Shown: positions 11,435 through 21,741 of the stretch, piece after piece
Layout: every line of letters starts with the position of its first letter
Position numbering within the stretch: the first letter of the stretch is position 1
NCBI RefSeq assembly: GCF_017916325.1
Contig: NC_090139.1
Span: forward strand, 124,001-188,000
Length of the DNA: 64,000 nucleotides
Origin: Leishmania martiniquensis
Taxonomy: Eukaryota; Euglenozoa; Kinetoplastea; Trypanosomatida; Trypanosomatidae
Direction: 5' to 3'
Program-made: the position numbers and the translations under genes
The notes under the pieces: generated by a model
What the model saw: the letters and a program-made list of their open reading frames with translations, nothing else
What the model was told of the DNA's origin: nothing
Database searches by the model: none

Positions 11435-11474
11435 CTGAGGGCGCATTTGGGAGGAGAGAGGGGGGGAGGGGAGC
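11435..11474 (-). promoter_or_regulatory. Predicted trans-splice acceptor of lectin-like gene 2
   Basis: On the coding strand a nearly pure pyrimidine tract (11474-11449) is followed by the first AG at 11436-11435, 33 bases before the ATG at 11401. Trypanosomatid mRNAs receive the spliced leader at the first AG after such tracts. This placement decides the start codon for the gene. Confidence 0.5.
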
Positions 11475-12080
11475 ACCGGGCACGGCCCTCGTTTGGGTTC
11501 GCCTGCTGTCGCTTGCTTCTTGATGAGCTTCAGAGTCGGTCAGGGCGTTGGTTGCGGTGCGAGAGTAACCGAAGGATCTGCGAGGCACAGAGAGCGAGAG
11601 CGAGGAAGATAGCAGCGCACCGAAAAAGGGTCGGCTGCTGCTGCTGGGGTGGAGCAGGAGTGAGGAGCGAAGGGAGCTGGCTGAGGGATGGAGGTGTGTG
11701 TGTGTGGTGGTGGTGGGCGGCCGCCTGTACGCAGCGCGCCGGTGTTCGGGTGCGTGACGCCCAACACCATTTCAAGTGACTCGCCCAAACGATGGATGAA
11801 GGCGGCAGCGACCAAGAGAGAAGCAGGGGGTGAGGGTGGGGGAAGACAGCGAGAAGCTTCCATGCGCCCCCAGGACCACGACACCCCCCTCTTCCTCTCC
11901 ACCTTTCATGCACAGCTCCTGTCACGCAGCGTGCCGTTCTGCAGCTTTGCTTCACAATTCCTTGGCGCGGTTCACCACTTCATGAAATGCTCCGCCCTTC
12001 ACTGAGCGGTGATTGAACGAAAGAATAGGAGAGGCCGAGGGAGGCGCGCGCACACACACACACAGAAAGGCTCCGCTCCG

Positions 12081-12160
12081 CTCTGCCACACGACTCTCCC
12101 GACGCAACGCCGCCATTCACAGCGATGCATCGCCCTGGCCTCGCCATTGGCAGGGGAGGG
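12081..12160 (+). repeat. Dispersed repeat, diverged copy (SIDER-like candidate)
   Basis: This matches the core of the repeats at 6125 and 24061, from CTGCCACACGACTC through GCGATGCATCG to CTGGCCTCGCCATTGG. Several substitutions separate it from the other two, which are nearly identical to each other. It is therefore an older or independently inserted copy. Confidence 0.6.
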
Positions 12161-13043
12161 AGCACAAGTGGGGGTTGTGGTGGTGGTGGTGGGGAAGAGG
12201 GGAGAGCTCCTGGACCTTTCCAGAGGGCGCAGAGCGGACTTCAATGCGCCCCCTTTGTTGTTGTGATGGGGAAGTCGTTGAAGGGGGATGGAGTGAAGGG
12301 GCGTCGACGTCTCTCGTCGAGAAGGGGCAAAGGAAGAGAGACACCTGCGCATGGACACAGACAGATAGAGGCACGCCCACGCAGAAAAGAGGAACGCTGG
12401 GAGGACGCACGCATACACACACACACACAGCAAGAGAGGGAGAGAGAGGGGGATGCACATACAAAGACTTGCACCTACAGTGTATACACATGGACGCCTG
12501 CGAAGGGGAAGCCAAGGAAGAGGACCGGGGGTGGGGAGGGTGTGTGGGAGTGACGAGACACGCGCCACTAAAAACAGAGGGTGGGAGGAGGGACAGCGAT
12601 AGGGAGCGGGAGAGAAGGACGGATGCGATCCCAGGCAGGAAAGTGTTTGGGTCTAGGGAAGAGGGGAAGGGAGAAATCCATCGGTCTGTCGCACCATCGC
12701 TCTCCCCTCCCCCTTTTTGTGAAGTGGTGGGGATAAGGGGAGGCAGGGAGGGAGCGGCATCCGCAAGCGCACGCGCTATCAGACACGCACGAGCGTGGAC
12801 GCGAAGAGGATCCCTGACGGCCCTCTTCTACCGCTCCCTCCCGACAATATCGCCCGTGTGCGTACCGCAAGAGAAGTGGAGAGGGGTGGCGGTGGTCTGC
12901 GGTGGCAGCGGATCTGGTGAACGCCTCGAGGAGGAAGGGAAGGATGCGTGCCAAGGCGTGCTGCTCGATCCTTGCTCCATCGTAGCGGAGGGCCACTGGG
13001 ATCGTCGAGAGCCGGGACGAAAGCGGGTGCTGCCGGACGCAAA

Positions 13044-13964
13044 CTAGCCGCTCGAGTGACGGGCTCCGCGACTGCTAGAGGCCACAGAGCTACTCTGGTC
13101 GGCTTCGCACGACTCGGTACCGCTGGTGCCACTGCCGCTGGTGCCACTCGTACGACTCGTCGTGAGGGAGGAGGTGGCGAGGTGGCCCAAGCTTGACCGA
13201 CGGCTGGTAAAAGAGGCGCTATGGGAGGCAAGCTCCGTGTTTTCATCGTCGTCATGGAGCTTCTTCTTGGAGCAGCAGAGGCAGAATGCAATGGTGATCA
13301 TCACAGCGACTACCGCGAGTACGATGATGAGAATGGCCCACCAAGGAAACGGCTTCTTCACCGAGACGATCTGGTCGCGCGACTCGCAGGCAACACCGTT
13401 CAGCGCCGCCGTGCCAGCCACGTTTGTCCACCCCCCTCGCGACCCGTCAAAGGCCACGTAGCGGAGGGCACCCACAGAGCCGTCTGTGGTGAGCTTCGGG
13501 TAGTCCGTTGCCCAGCCAGGGGGCTGGCTCGCCACCAGTGTGCCCTGAGGACCGAGGGCGAACACGTAGCTGCTGAAAAGTCCGTCCCACCACCTCCAAG
13601 CGTCCGAGGCGGGGTCGTAGTATCCACCCAAGTAGACGACGCCGCCCTTGGCCGCGCTCTCGAGCATCGTCGTCACGTCGCCGCGCACCGTCATGAGCAT
13701 GCGATCCGATACTCCAGCACCTTGCTGGTTGCACGCATCCTGCAACCCCTGTAGTGGTGTGTCGGGATGTGTTGCCGCGTAGGTGGCAGGCAGCTGAGCA
13801 TCGGTTGGCGTAGTCGTGTAGACGAACGCAAATGTGGGCAAGGTGACCGTGCACACAAGTAGCAGGACGGCAAGCAAGGGGCGTGCGCTGACGACGGCGA
13901 AGCGCCGCAGCAAGGATGGGGAGGGAGGGGGGGGACGCCCATCTCGACGCTTGCTGTGATACAT
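13044..13964 (-). CDS. C-type-lectin-like single-pass membrane protein 3
   Basis: The 306-residue product has a basic N-terminus, then a signal-anchor-like stretch (LLAVLLLVCTVTLPTFAF), then the best-preserved lectin domain of the trio. The domain shows YLGGYYDPASDAWRWWDG, a WATDYP turn, and GGWTNVAG followed by GVACES, close to the classical lectin pattern of a WND-like site and terminal cysteine. The helix at about 205-227 (FPWWAILIIVLAVVAV) leads into CLCCSKKK and a long Ser/Thr/Gly tail. Start: ATG at 13964. An upstream ATG at 13994 would only add residues encoded by the TG/TA microsatellite, so I treat that part as 5' UTR. As first of the array in transcription order it may represent the ancestral form; that is inference. 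Confidence 0.82.
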   Translation of the reverse strand: MYHSKRRDGRPPPPSPSLLRRFAVVSARPLLAVLLLVCTVTLPTFAFVYTTTPTDAQLPATYAATHPDTPLQGLQDACNQQGAGVSDRMLMTVRGDVTTMLESAAKGGVVYLGGYYDPASDAWRWWDGLFSSYVFALGPQGTLVASQPPGWATDYPKLTTDGSVGALRYVAFDGSRGGWTNVAGTAALNGVACESRDQIVSVKKPFPWWAILIIVLAVVAVMITIAFCLCCSKKKLHDDDENTELASHSASFTSRRSSLGHLATSSLTTSRTSGTSGSGTSGTESCEADQSSSVASSSRGARHSSG

Positions 13965-13983
13965 ATATATATGTGTGTGTGTT
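13961..13983. repeat. Compound TA/TG dinucleotide repeat
   Basis: A TA run joined to a TG run lies at the very start of lectin-like gene 3. It resembles CA/TA compounds near 16794, 21288, 23503, 25426, 31988, 47732, 58597 and 59361. Confidence 0.8.
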
Positions 13984-14864
13984 TGTGTGGGCATATGTTC
14001 CCTCTTTTTTTTCTTTCGGACGGCGCCTGGCCCCTTTAGCGGAGGCGATGATGGCGCTTGTGAAGCCGTGTGGAGTGCTCGACGGTGCGCGCGCGCGCGG
14101 GCCGACACTCGAGCTACTCACAGGAGCCTTGGAGCAGTAAATTACCTCTCCCTCTCTCTACATGGAGGGTTACTGAAACGATCGACAGGGACAGAGAGGC
14201 AGATCCGTCAACGCGGCGCCTGCGCACCCATGTACATCGGCACACCACACACTACAAGCCAAAGATGAGGAGCGGTTGGGAAGGAGGAGATAGATAGCGT
14301 GCGGCGGAGAGCACCGGAAGCGCGAGAGGTTCGTGCGTGCACCAGCGATAGTTTTGTGCGTCTCTGCCATGAGGTGGTGTGGAGAAGAGAGCGACAAGGG
14401 GGGAGAGGGAGGGAAGAGGTTATCGGAGGAGGATGCGTGTGTGTGTGTGTGCCAGGAGGTATGCATAGAGGATGAACGACAAGGCGCACCGATCTATGTG
14501 TGCAGTCGCTCTTCTGTGGATCACGTTCTCCTCTCCTGTGCTTTTTTTCCCGTCGCATCGCGGGGAGCAATACGAGAGCACGGCGCCTTGCGCGACGCGT
14601 GAGGGGAGAAAGGCAAGAGGGACGACAGGTGCCGCAGCGTAGGCCGCTAGACAGTCCTGCACGCGCCTCCTTCAAGGGAAGGGCAACACCGTCAGAGAAG
14701 GCGCGTCTTGCGTGTGCGCACCGCCACAGCGCCGTCTTTCCCATTGTTGTGGTGGACTTCATTTTTGGTGGCCGCTTTCCTCACCCGCCCCCCCTCTCTC
14801 CCTTACCCGTCAGCATCGTCTCTATCGCAGCTGCAGTTCATCTGCCGCGCCGTCCAACCCTCTA
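13965..14864. other. Intergenic spacer, lectin-like gene 3 to APC10
   Basis: No gene is supported. The stretch has G-rich and GA-rich patches and a GT run near 14430-14450. It should contain the 3' UTR of APC10 and the splice region of lectin-like gene 3. Confidence 0.55.
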
Positions 14865-15878
14865 TCACCTCGCACCGGTCGCGCATGCCCCCAATATGTC
14901 CGGCACGTCAGCGTTGCTCACTCGCTCCTGCTCCTCGTATCGGGGTCCCAAGAGCCGAATACCGCGCAGGTGGCAGTCGCGCCCGTTGAACTGATTTTCG
15001 CAGATATAAATGTCGATCGATGTGCACCACAGCCAACGGTCCGCCGCATTGCTGGTGCTGTGTGCGATGATCGGCATGGAGGCGGGCGCGTGCGCACCTG
15101 CGACGGAGGAAGGCGGCTGGGGAGGAAGCGGGGCGGGGAAAGGGGTCGCGTGGATGCTGTGTCCCAGCGCTGCGGCTACTTCACTATATGGTATAGGCGA
15201 CAAGGACGACGAGGCGGCCCCCAAGGGGTCTCCTCCTGGTGCGCCGCCGTCGTGGTGGCGGGGACGCACTGCTTGGCGATGGCGCTGTGCCTTCATCGCA
15301 CCCGCTCCCCCGCTCACGACACCGCCCACTCCGAGACCGTCGTCGTCGTCGTCCCCTGCGATCTCGCCCAGCTTTATCAGCACCCAGCCGCACTCCTGAC
15401 CAGCGCCGATGTCCACCTTGGCAACCTCCGTCATGTCTCCATTATGCGTGCCCGCCTTCACCCGAATCACCCGCGGGGAGTAGCTCTGATCCACGGCGCT
15501 ATTCACGTACACCGCCATGGCCTCAACCGGAGTAAGCTGACCGAGCTGAATGCGGATCACGTGCGGCAGTACCCCGTCTGACTGCCAGAAGTTGTTGAGG
15601 TCGTGGTAGCGTATCAAGTGGCGAACACCGTTGCCGTGTTTAGCGCTGCTCACCGTCCAGACGGTGTTGGTGAAACAGCCGACGTCCATCTGGTTGTGCA
15701 CACGGACCCACTGCGCGAGCTGAGGTGTGGTGAGTATTCGAACAGACAGCCTGGCCGAGTCGGCCAACGACGACGACTCGGGCAAGGCGGAGGCGGAGGA
15801 GGCCGCGTGCTCACTTCCCGGCGACTGCGTAAGCTCCTCCGCGCTGCTCTCGCGGTCGTACGCGCCGTCGTACTCCAT
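14865..15878 (-). CDS. APC10: Anaphase-promoting complex subunit 10 (DOC domain)
   Basis: APC10 (Doc1) is the small subunit of the anaphase-promoting complex that helps bind destruction-box substrates and raises ubiquitination processivity. The 337-residue product has a Ser-rich N-terminus and a DOC domain from about 73 to 314. Visible family motifs are VWTVSSAKHGNGV, FWQSDG followed by PHVIRIQLG, SYSPRVIRVKAG, GWVLIKL, and NQFNGRDCHLRGIRLLGP. The domain is interrupted at about 175-274 by some 100 residues rich in Gly, Pro, Ala and Ser, starting with a run of Asp. This lies between two strands of the jellyroll fold and probably loops out. The start is ATG 15878; the frame is open upstream, but only through HTHTHT repeat and from a GTG. 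Usual APC10 length is near 185 residues. Confidence 0.9.
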   Translation of the reverse strand: MEYDGAYDRESSAEELTQSPGSEHAASSASALPESSSLADSARLSVRILTTPQLAQWVRVHNQMDVGCFTNTVWTVSSAKHGNGVRHLIRYHDLNNFWQSDGVLPHVIRIQLGQLTPVEAMAVYVNSAVDQSYSPRVIRVKAGTHNGDMTEVAKVDIGAGQECGWVLIKLGEIAGDDDDDGLGVGGVVSGGAGAMKAQRHRQAVRPRHHDGGAPGGDPLGAASSSLSPIPYSEVAAALGHSIHATPFPAPLPPQPPSSVAGAHAPASMPIIAHSTSNAADRWLWCTSIDIYICENQFNGRDCHLRGIRLLGPRYEEQERVSNADVPDILGACATGAR

Positions 15879-16060
15879 CCAGGAGAGGAGGGCCTGCACT
15901 CGGCCCCTCTTCTTCTCCCTCCCTTCCCCCCACCCTGTACGTCCGACAGTGCTGCCCGCCACCTCACCGACGTGGTCGATGGCGGTCGGTGCGTGCGTGT
16001 GTGTGTGTGTGTGCGTCTCTCTCTCTCCTTCTCGCCACGAACAATACACTTGCGCGCGTC

Positions 16061-16094
16061 CTGGGCGAAGAGAGAGAGAGGAGGAGGAGGGGGG
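16061..16094 (-). promoter_or_regulatory. Predicted trans-splice acceptor of APC10
   Basis: A coding-strand pyrimidine tract (16094-16067, mostly CT repeats) is followed by AG at 16062-16061. This would give a 5' UTR of about 180 bases before the ATG at 15878. Confidence 0.4.
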
Positions 16095-16793
16095 CACAGG
16101 TGAGAACGCCGTGACACTTGCGTGGAGGGGAGGTGAAGGAGTGGGGTGGGTGTGGAAGCACAGAGAGGGACTTACGGATGGAGAAAGAGAGGGGGGAGCA
16201 GTGGCCGCGCCGCTGTCTCCACCCTCCCTCTTCCGTTCATCGAAATATGGTCTCCCTTTTGGTGGGCTGACTTGACTCACCGCCCCCTCCTCCTCCTCCT
16301 CTTCCTCCTCTCGCACGCACCTCCTCCTGCGAAGACGTCACACAGAGAGGGGTGGCTGCGGGATGGAGGACAAGGGGGGAGGGGAGCACACCGCCCGTGC
16401 GAGAGAGAAGGGCAAAGCAAGGCGCGAGGAGAAAAAATCTTAAGAACGGCGCGGACGAAAACATCTGCGCCGCTTTTCACGGCCATGGCACAGCGCGGGA
16501 AGCGAACGCCGTGTGGGTCGTGAGGGAGAGGGAGACGCCGTGGGTGGAGAGAGGGTGAGGGGGAGGGGCGTACACAGACGGAGGCGTCACTCAGGAAGCC
16601 TCTAGGCCGACACGACACACGAATGCGGCGGACAGGGGAGGATAAGAGGGGGGAGGAGCGTTAGTGTTAAGAGGCACTACCGCAGCGAACACGTGTGCGT
16701 GGGCGAGAAAGAGGGGGTGAGGGAGGGGGAGGGAGGAGGCACGGGCGATGGTAGCCGACGACGGAGCGGAGCGAGCGAGTGAGCAGAAGAAGC

Positions 16794-16826
16794 CGCACAC
16801 ACACACACATATATATATATATATAC
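16794..16826. repeat. Compound CA/TA dinucleotide repeat
   Basis: A CA run passes directly into a TA run of about eight units. The same arrangement recurs in many spacers of this window. Confidence 0.85.
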
Positions 16827-17313
16827 GTGTACACGCCTGAGTCCATGAGGAGGGGGAGGGGGGAGGGAGACTGCCTCTTACCCCCCCTTTCCTCCCCAAC
16901 ACATGGACGCCCAACGACGCAAAGACACTCGCACGCATACGACGAGCGCGTCTCTCTTCCCTATCATTACTGCTGCACAAGGCGCGCTTGTGCAAGGGGT
17001 GCGCTTAGAGGCCCCTTTCATCCTTCCCCGGCGCCGCGTGTCCTTCGCTGCTCCGCTGAGGCGTCGTTCTCTGTTACCCTTTCGCAATGGCACCCCATCG
17101 GCGCCGGACGGTCTGTGGCGGGGAAATCCGATGCTGAGAGAGAAGGGATGGAGGGCGGGGCGAGGGAGGTGTGCGGCGATTAAAAAAGCAGCGGCGCGTG
17201 CCTACACAGACACACACACACACACAGGCGCAGGGGCATGCGCAGTCGATGCACACACGCACAGGCAGATAGGCGCGCACGACACTCGGTGCACCCAGTC
17301 GAGGCAGACTTTT

Positions 17314-20300
17314 CTAAAAGTACCCCGCCGGGTTCTCGGTCGCTCTGAGCTGCTCCTCTATCCACTGAATCTGCGCCTCGTCGAGGCTGTCGGCATAAGC
17401 GCTGCTGTTGATTTCCCATTCATCATCCTCGCCCATCATGTCGTACCCAGCGCCGTCCACCTGCGGCTGCTTCGGGTCGATGAGCGACATTGTGGACGCC
17501 ACGCTGGCGCAGCTCGCAGAGAAGGCACGATGCCTCTGCGGTGGCGTGGACAGCCCCCGCCACGCTGCTGCAACGCTGGCGCTGCCGATGTTTGCGGTAG
17601 CAGCAGCAGAGAGGCTGAATCTGGCATCGCTGCCGCCGCCACGGTGCGACCCTGCGCCGATAGCGCTACCGCCGCTACCTCGGCCAGGACCCTCAGTGCC
17701 GCTCCACGGACCCGAGGGATACCAATACCCACCACCAAAGACTTGCCCACCGGCCTCCTTGCCGAGCATCCGTGCCCCCGCCGGGACGGGCCCGGGGCGG
17801 TGCTGAGGCTGCTGATTCATCGAGTGCGGCGTGCGGGCATCGGGAGACGAGACCGCTAAGGGCGAGCCGCTACTCGAAGCTACGGACGACGACGCAAGCT
17901 GCATGGACCAGCGTTCACCACCACCACCACCACCACGGTTGTTCAGCGTGTCTTCGCCGTCCACCTCACTCTCATCGTCTTCAATCATGTTCACGTCGGC
18001 GAAGAGCGTGTCGACGAGGGTGCCTTCGTCCTTGGCGACCACGTCAGACACGGCCACACGATTGTGCCGGACGCGGTCCAAGTCGCTCTCACTCAGCACC
18101 CGCGAGCCGAACATGGGGTGCTGATGCTGTGGCTGATGAGGCTCTGTAGTGCGGCTCACGGCTGGGTAAGGGGCCTGAGGGAACTCCTGCACAACGTCGC
18201 CGTCGGGTGTGCTGGCTGAATGGACCGCGGAATGATGGCCAGTGCCACCGAGGGAAGCGGCGGCGGTGAGAGAGCGGATGCCACTGCCGTGCTTACTCGC
18301 TCGTGTCTGCGCCCCGTTACCGCTACTGCCGCTCCACAGTAAGGTCGGCGAGCTGGACGGCGTGGGCACCGTTACCGGCGAGAGAAGCGCACCTGTTGCT
18401 GTGTTTGTCACCATCAGTGCACTGCGCCACGTGGCAGGCCGATCCACCATGACGTTGTGCACCTCTGCGCTGCTGCCGTTGCTGGCAGAGGTGGCTACTC
18501 TGTGGTCCAGCGATTTAGGTGGCACGGAGGGTGTGGTGCTGCTGACGCCGTCGCCGTCCGTCTCGCCCCGCCCTACTGATGACGGCGGCGACGAGTGAGA
18601 CGGGGGGTCGACGGTGAGCGTCCACGGCGTACCCGCTGCTGCTGCCGACTCGGCCGTGAAGGCGCTCTGTCCGCTCATGAGACCGCCGGTGCTGCTTCGA
18701 CTGTCGTTGATGCTTTCTCCAAGCGGCGAGGAATTCGGCTGCATTTGGGGCGGCGACCGCGTCGGTGACATGCTGTAGCTCCCCAAGAAAGACTGCGGGC
18801 TGGGTATGGCAACTGCGAGTGATGCTCGTAACGCGTCACCGCCGCTGATGCCCCCTGCGGCGGCCATCGCGAGGCCGAGACTTGCGGTGGCCGCAGGGTA
18901 GAAAGGGACAGCGCCAAGGCGCAAGCCGCGACGACTGAGCTGCTTATCTTCCTCGGACTCCTGCTGCGGTGGCAGCAGATGCGACGGCTCCACTGTTGGA
19001 GGACCGAGCCTGAATGCGGTCTCCATGCCCTTCGCCTGGGCGCCGTGCCCCACCGCAGAATAGACAGCATGGGGACCACCGCCTGCCGACGCGGAAAGGA
19101 CTGCTGCCACCACACACGGATCCCCGACTGAGCCGTTGGCCGAGGAAAACTCAGCAAGCCGTATCGCCGTCGATACTGGAGCGGCAAGTGCGGAGTCGGC
19201 AACGACCGCGCGGGCGGCACGACTCACCTGCTGAGCAACGATAATGGGGTCCCGAGGCACGAGAAGTGGCGGGTGTGGGTGTTGGCTAAAGGCGGCGATG
19301 GCAGTCACTGGGGTCATCGCGGTCGCGACACCGAATTCTGATGACTGCCGCGGTGGCAGAGTGCTTAGCGCACGCCTTTGCTTCCGGGACTGCTTGCTAC
19401 CTGCACGGAGCGACAGACGTGTCCTGCCTGCTGAAGCGGTCGCATCGTTGATGGAGCTCTCTGGCGACGCCGCCGGCGACGACGGCACAGGGTGCGCTGG
19501 GCTGAGGCGGCGACGGTGTCGAGAGCGGCGGCCGCCCTCCGTGGCCTCCGGTCGCCGTGACGGCTCCGCCATCGCTTTCTTTGCGGATCGGCTCACTTCT
19601 TCTCGCATGCGACCATCGAAGGGCGGCGTTTCGTTTTCCACTGCCGCTTCAGCCGCTGCTGCTGGTGGCGCCGAAGAGTAGCTGCCGTTTCGAGGTCTGC
19701 GCGAGGTCATCACCAGCTCCTCGCCTGCCGCACATGCAGCCGGCGAATTGCCCGCTCGTGCACCCGCTTCGTTGGCTTCGTCGGGCTCGCTAGTGCCATC
19801 TTCCACAGAGCCCTCGCCTCGTCTTTCAGCTAGGCGACAACGACGACGACCTTGCCGCGCGTGCAGCTGCTGATTTTGCTGTACTCCCTCCAGTAGGTGC
19901 GTGTTCACCCATTCTGGTGTGCCACGCGGCTTGGCGTTGCACTTGCCCCTCGCGCGGGTACGCGGAGCCGGCTGCTTCTGTTTTTGTCGCTGCTGCTGCT
20001 GCTGGCGCGGTAGGGTTGAGGAGGAAGAGGCCGTTTCATTGCTGTTGTGGCTGCGGGTGGTGCGACCAACGCTTGACGACATGGAAACGTGCGACTGCGG
20101 GGAAGCTGCGGTCTGAGCGACGCCCTCGACGGAACGCGCTCCAGCGGCTGCGATGACGCCGCCGCTGCTGCAGCATCGCCCACGGAGCGAACACTGAGGT
20201 GGCGCCTTTAGGGTAGGCATGGATGCGTCGGACGCACTTGCGTCGGGCAGCCGTTTCACTTCACCTTTTTTTCGACCGCCGCTGCCGCCACGACGAGGGC

Positions 20301-20532
20301 CGTTCTTCATTCGTCTCTGCTGCGGTGAGGCCCATGCCTTACTCAGACTCCCGCGCGAGCACTGCTGTCGGCATCCAGGCGAGGGGACGGCCGCAGATGA
20401 GTCGCCTCCAAGCAAGGCACCGGTGGTCGTCACGGTGGCCAGGGCAGGTGAGCTGACTATGGTATTGCTGGAGGAGTGCGAGCACGGTGACACGGCAGCG
20501 GCAGCGCCTGCGTGGGGTGAGCCCTTGCGCAT
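17314..20532 (-). CDS. Large low-complexity protein of unknown function
   Basis: The 1072-residue product is not recognised. Most of it is Ser/Ala/Pro/Thr/Gly-rich with scattered basic patches such as RRRLSPAHP and polyglutamine-like QQQQQRQKQKQ, suggesting a disordered protein. The last 60 residues differ: they are acidic and ordered-looking, with DDEWEINSSAYADSLDE, then IQWIEEQLRATENPAGYF at the terminus. Such a short conserved-looking tail may be a binding motif. I see no transmembrane segment or catalytic signature. Start: first ATG at 20532; the frame opens nine codons earlier at a GTG encoding only Glu repeats. A regulatory or RNA-associated scaffold is possible but unsupported. Confidence 0.75.
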   Translation of the reverse strand: MRKGSPHAGAAAAVSPCSHSSSNTIVSSPALATVTTTGALLGGDSSAAVPSPGCRQQCSRGSLSKAWASPQQRRMKNGPRRGGSGGRKKGEVKRLPDASASDASMPTLKAPPQCSLRGRCCSSGGVIAAAGARSVEGVAQTAASPQSHVSMSSSVGRTTRSHNSNETASSSSTLPRQQQQQRQKQKQPAPRTRARGKCNAKPRGTPEWVNTHLLEGVQQNQQLHARQGRRRCRLAERRGEGSVEDGTSEPDEANEAGARAGNSPAACAAGEELVMTSRRPRNGSYSSAPPAAAAEAAVENETPPFDGRMREEVSRSAKKAMAEPSRRPEATEGGRRSRHRRRLSPAHPVPSSPAASPESSINDATASAGRTRLSLRAGSKQSRKQRRALSTLPPRQSSEFGVATAMTPVTAIAAFSQHPHPPLLVPRDPIIVAQQVSRAARAVVADSALAAPVSTAIRLAEFSSANGSVGDPCVVAAVLSASAGGGPHAVYSAVGHGAQAKGMETAFRLGPPTVEPSHLLPPQQESEEDKQLSRRGLRLGAVPFYPAATASLGLAMAAAGGISGGDALRASLAVAIPSPQSFLGSYSMSPTRSPPQMQPNSSPLGESINDSRSSTGGLMSGQSAFTAESAAAAGTPWTLTVDPPSHSSPPSSVGRGETDGDGVSSTTPSVPPKSLDHRVATSASNGSSAEVHNVMVDRPATWRSALMVTNTATGALLSPVTVPTPSSSPTLLWSGSSGNGAQTRASKHGSGIRSLTAAASLGGTGHHSAVHSASTPDGDVVQEFPQAPYPAVSRTTEPHQPQHQHPMFGSRVLSESDLDRVRHNRVAVSDVVAKDEGTLVDTLFADVNMIEDDESEVDGEDTLNNRGGGGGGERWSMQLASSSVASSSGSPLAVSSPDARTPHSMNQQPQHRPGPVPAGARMLGKEAGGQVFGGGYWYPSGPWSGTEGPGRGSGGSAIGAGSHRGGGSDARFSLSAAATANIGSASVAAAWRGLSTPPQRHRAFSASCASVASTMSLIDPKQPQVDGAGYDMMGEDDEWEINSSAYADSLDEAQIQWIEEQLRATENPAGYF

Positions 20533-21741
20533 TGTTCCCTCCTCCTCTTCCTCCTCCACTTACACACACACACACACACTTACACACACAGGACAGGCAC
20601 ACTCTGAGAAGAGGCGGGGTCGCCAATTCAAAACAGCAGGGCCCGAGAAGATGCAAGCGTGCGTGTGTGCACCGTCTCTCGCACAGGTACAGTGGGGACG
20701 GGCGACTGACGAGCGACCGAGAAGCGACGGAGAGGTGTTGAGGGGGAGGGGAAAACACGGGGGAGGGCGGTGGTGGTGACCTTTAGAAAGAGAGAGAGAG
20801 CACGCGTGTTACAGAGCCGTGGCATAGGGCGGCAGCCACATACGTTGCGTCCTTTTTTTCTCGCCGCTTCCTCTCTCTCTCACGCTATGACCACCACGCG
20901 AGGAGCACTGACTCTGTCCGGGCTCGTGTATAACTGCCAGAGAGGAAATCGTTGGTTAAAGATAGAGTGGGAGAGAAGAGTGTTCTTGTGGGTGCGATAG
21001 GGGGGGGGAAGGTTGAATGCAGAGGCGTGACGGTGTCGAACCGCGCGCGGGCGTGTGTAGGGGGTTGGTGGATGCACCTGCGCATGCGCGTCGTGTACGT
21101 AAGGCGATAGGGTTGGGGGAGGGGGGAAGGGGGAGGGCGAAAGGGGAGCGTCATCACAGCGCCCACAACGCGGAGAGGAGAGAAGGGAGGGAGGGGGGGG
21201 AAGTACCGAGGTGGTGGTGGTGGCGGTGGCGGTGCGAGGGATCTTTCATGCATCACCGCGTTTGCGCAGCCTCTACAGATATCTGCCCATATATACATAT
21301 ATATACGTGTAAAGGGAGAGGTGCACCACAGACAGCCAACACAACGTACACGCGCGCAGTGAGCACTTGCAGGGAGGGGGTGGGGGGGCTCAGGATGACG
21401 CTAAGGCGATACACACACAGACACAGACACACGCAGCCACATAAACATAGCGAGAGAGAGAAAGAGAGAGCGGAAGACGAGTCCGCATGGACTCGGTAAA
21501 GGTCAAGAACGAATGAGAGGCGAGGGGTCGAACACTGCCTCACTGAGCCTCTGCGCGTCTCTCAGCACATGTGGGAGGCGGCCAACCGTGCAAGCCTTCC
21601 ATGAGATTGCGCCTGCTTTTGGGGCCAAGAGAGCAGCTTCTTTACACGAGATAGAGGAGGGTGCGGCAGGGTGGAGGGACAACCGGCGAGATCCGCAGCG
21701 GCTACGCTTCTCCTTGGCTCCGTGCCTGCGGTAGACCGTCG
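20533..21741. other. Intergenic spacer, low-complexity gene to TPR gene
   Basis: No gene is supported. The stretch has a CA run (20565-20590), a purine-rich block at 20730-20768 that reads as a pyrimidine tract on the coding strand, GA-rich runs, and TA runs at 21288-21310. Confidence 0.6.
21288..21310. repeat. TA-rich dinucleotide repeat
   Basis: Interrupted TA runs end in ACGTGT, the same exit sequence as in the repeat at 16794-16826. Confidence 0.7.

Larger units (their letters stand above)
11402..13043. other. Intergenic spacer between lectin-like genes 2 and 3
   Basis: No gene is supported, although plus-strand frames such as 12013-13047 stay open. Their translations are dominated by HTHTHT and Gly/Arg-rich low complexity. 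The spacer contains CA runs at 12050-12063 and 12415-12430 and a diverged dispersed repeat at 12081-12160. Confidence 0.6.
15879..17313. other. Intergenic spacer, APC10 to the low-complexity protein gene
   Basis: No gene is supported. It holds the predicted APC10 acceptor, GA-rich runs, the compound CA/TA repeat at 16794-16826 and a CA run at about 17209-17226. Confidence 0.6.

Noticed and set aside
12013..13047. 344-residue plus-strand open frame between lectin-like genes
   Set aside because: The translation is microsatellite and Gly/Arg low complexity, and it opposes the direction of the cluster.
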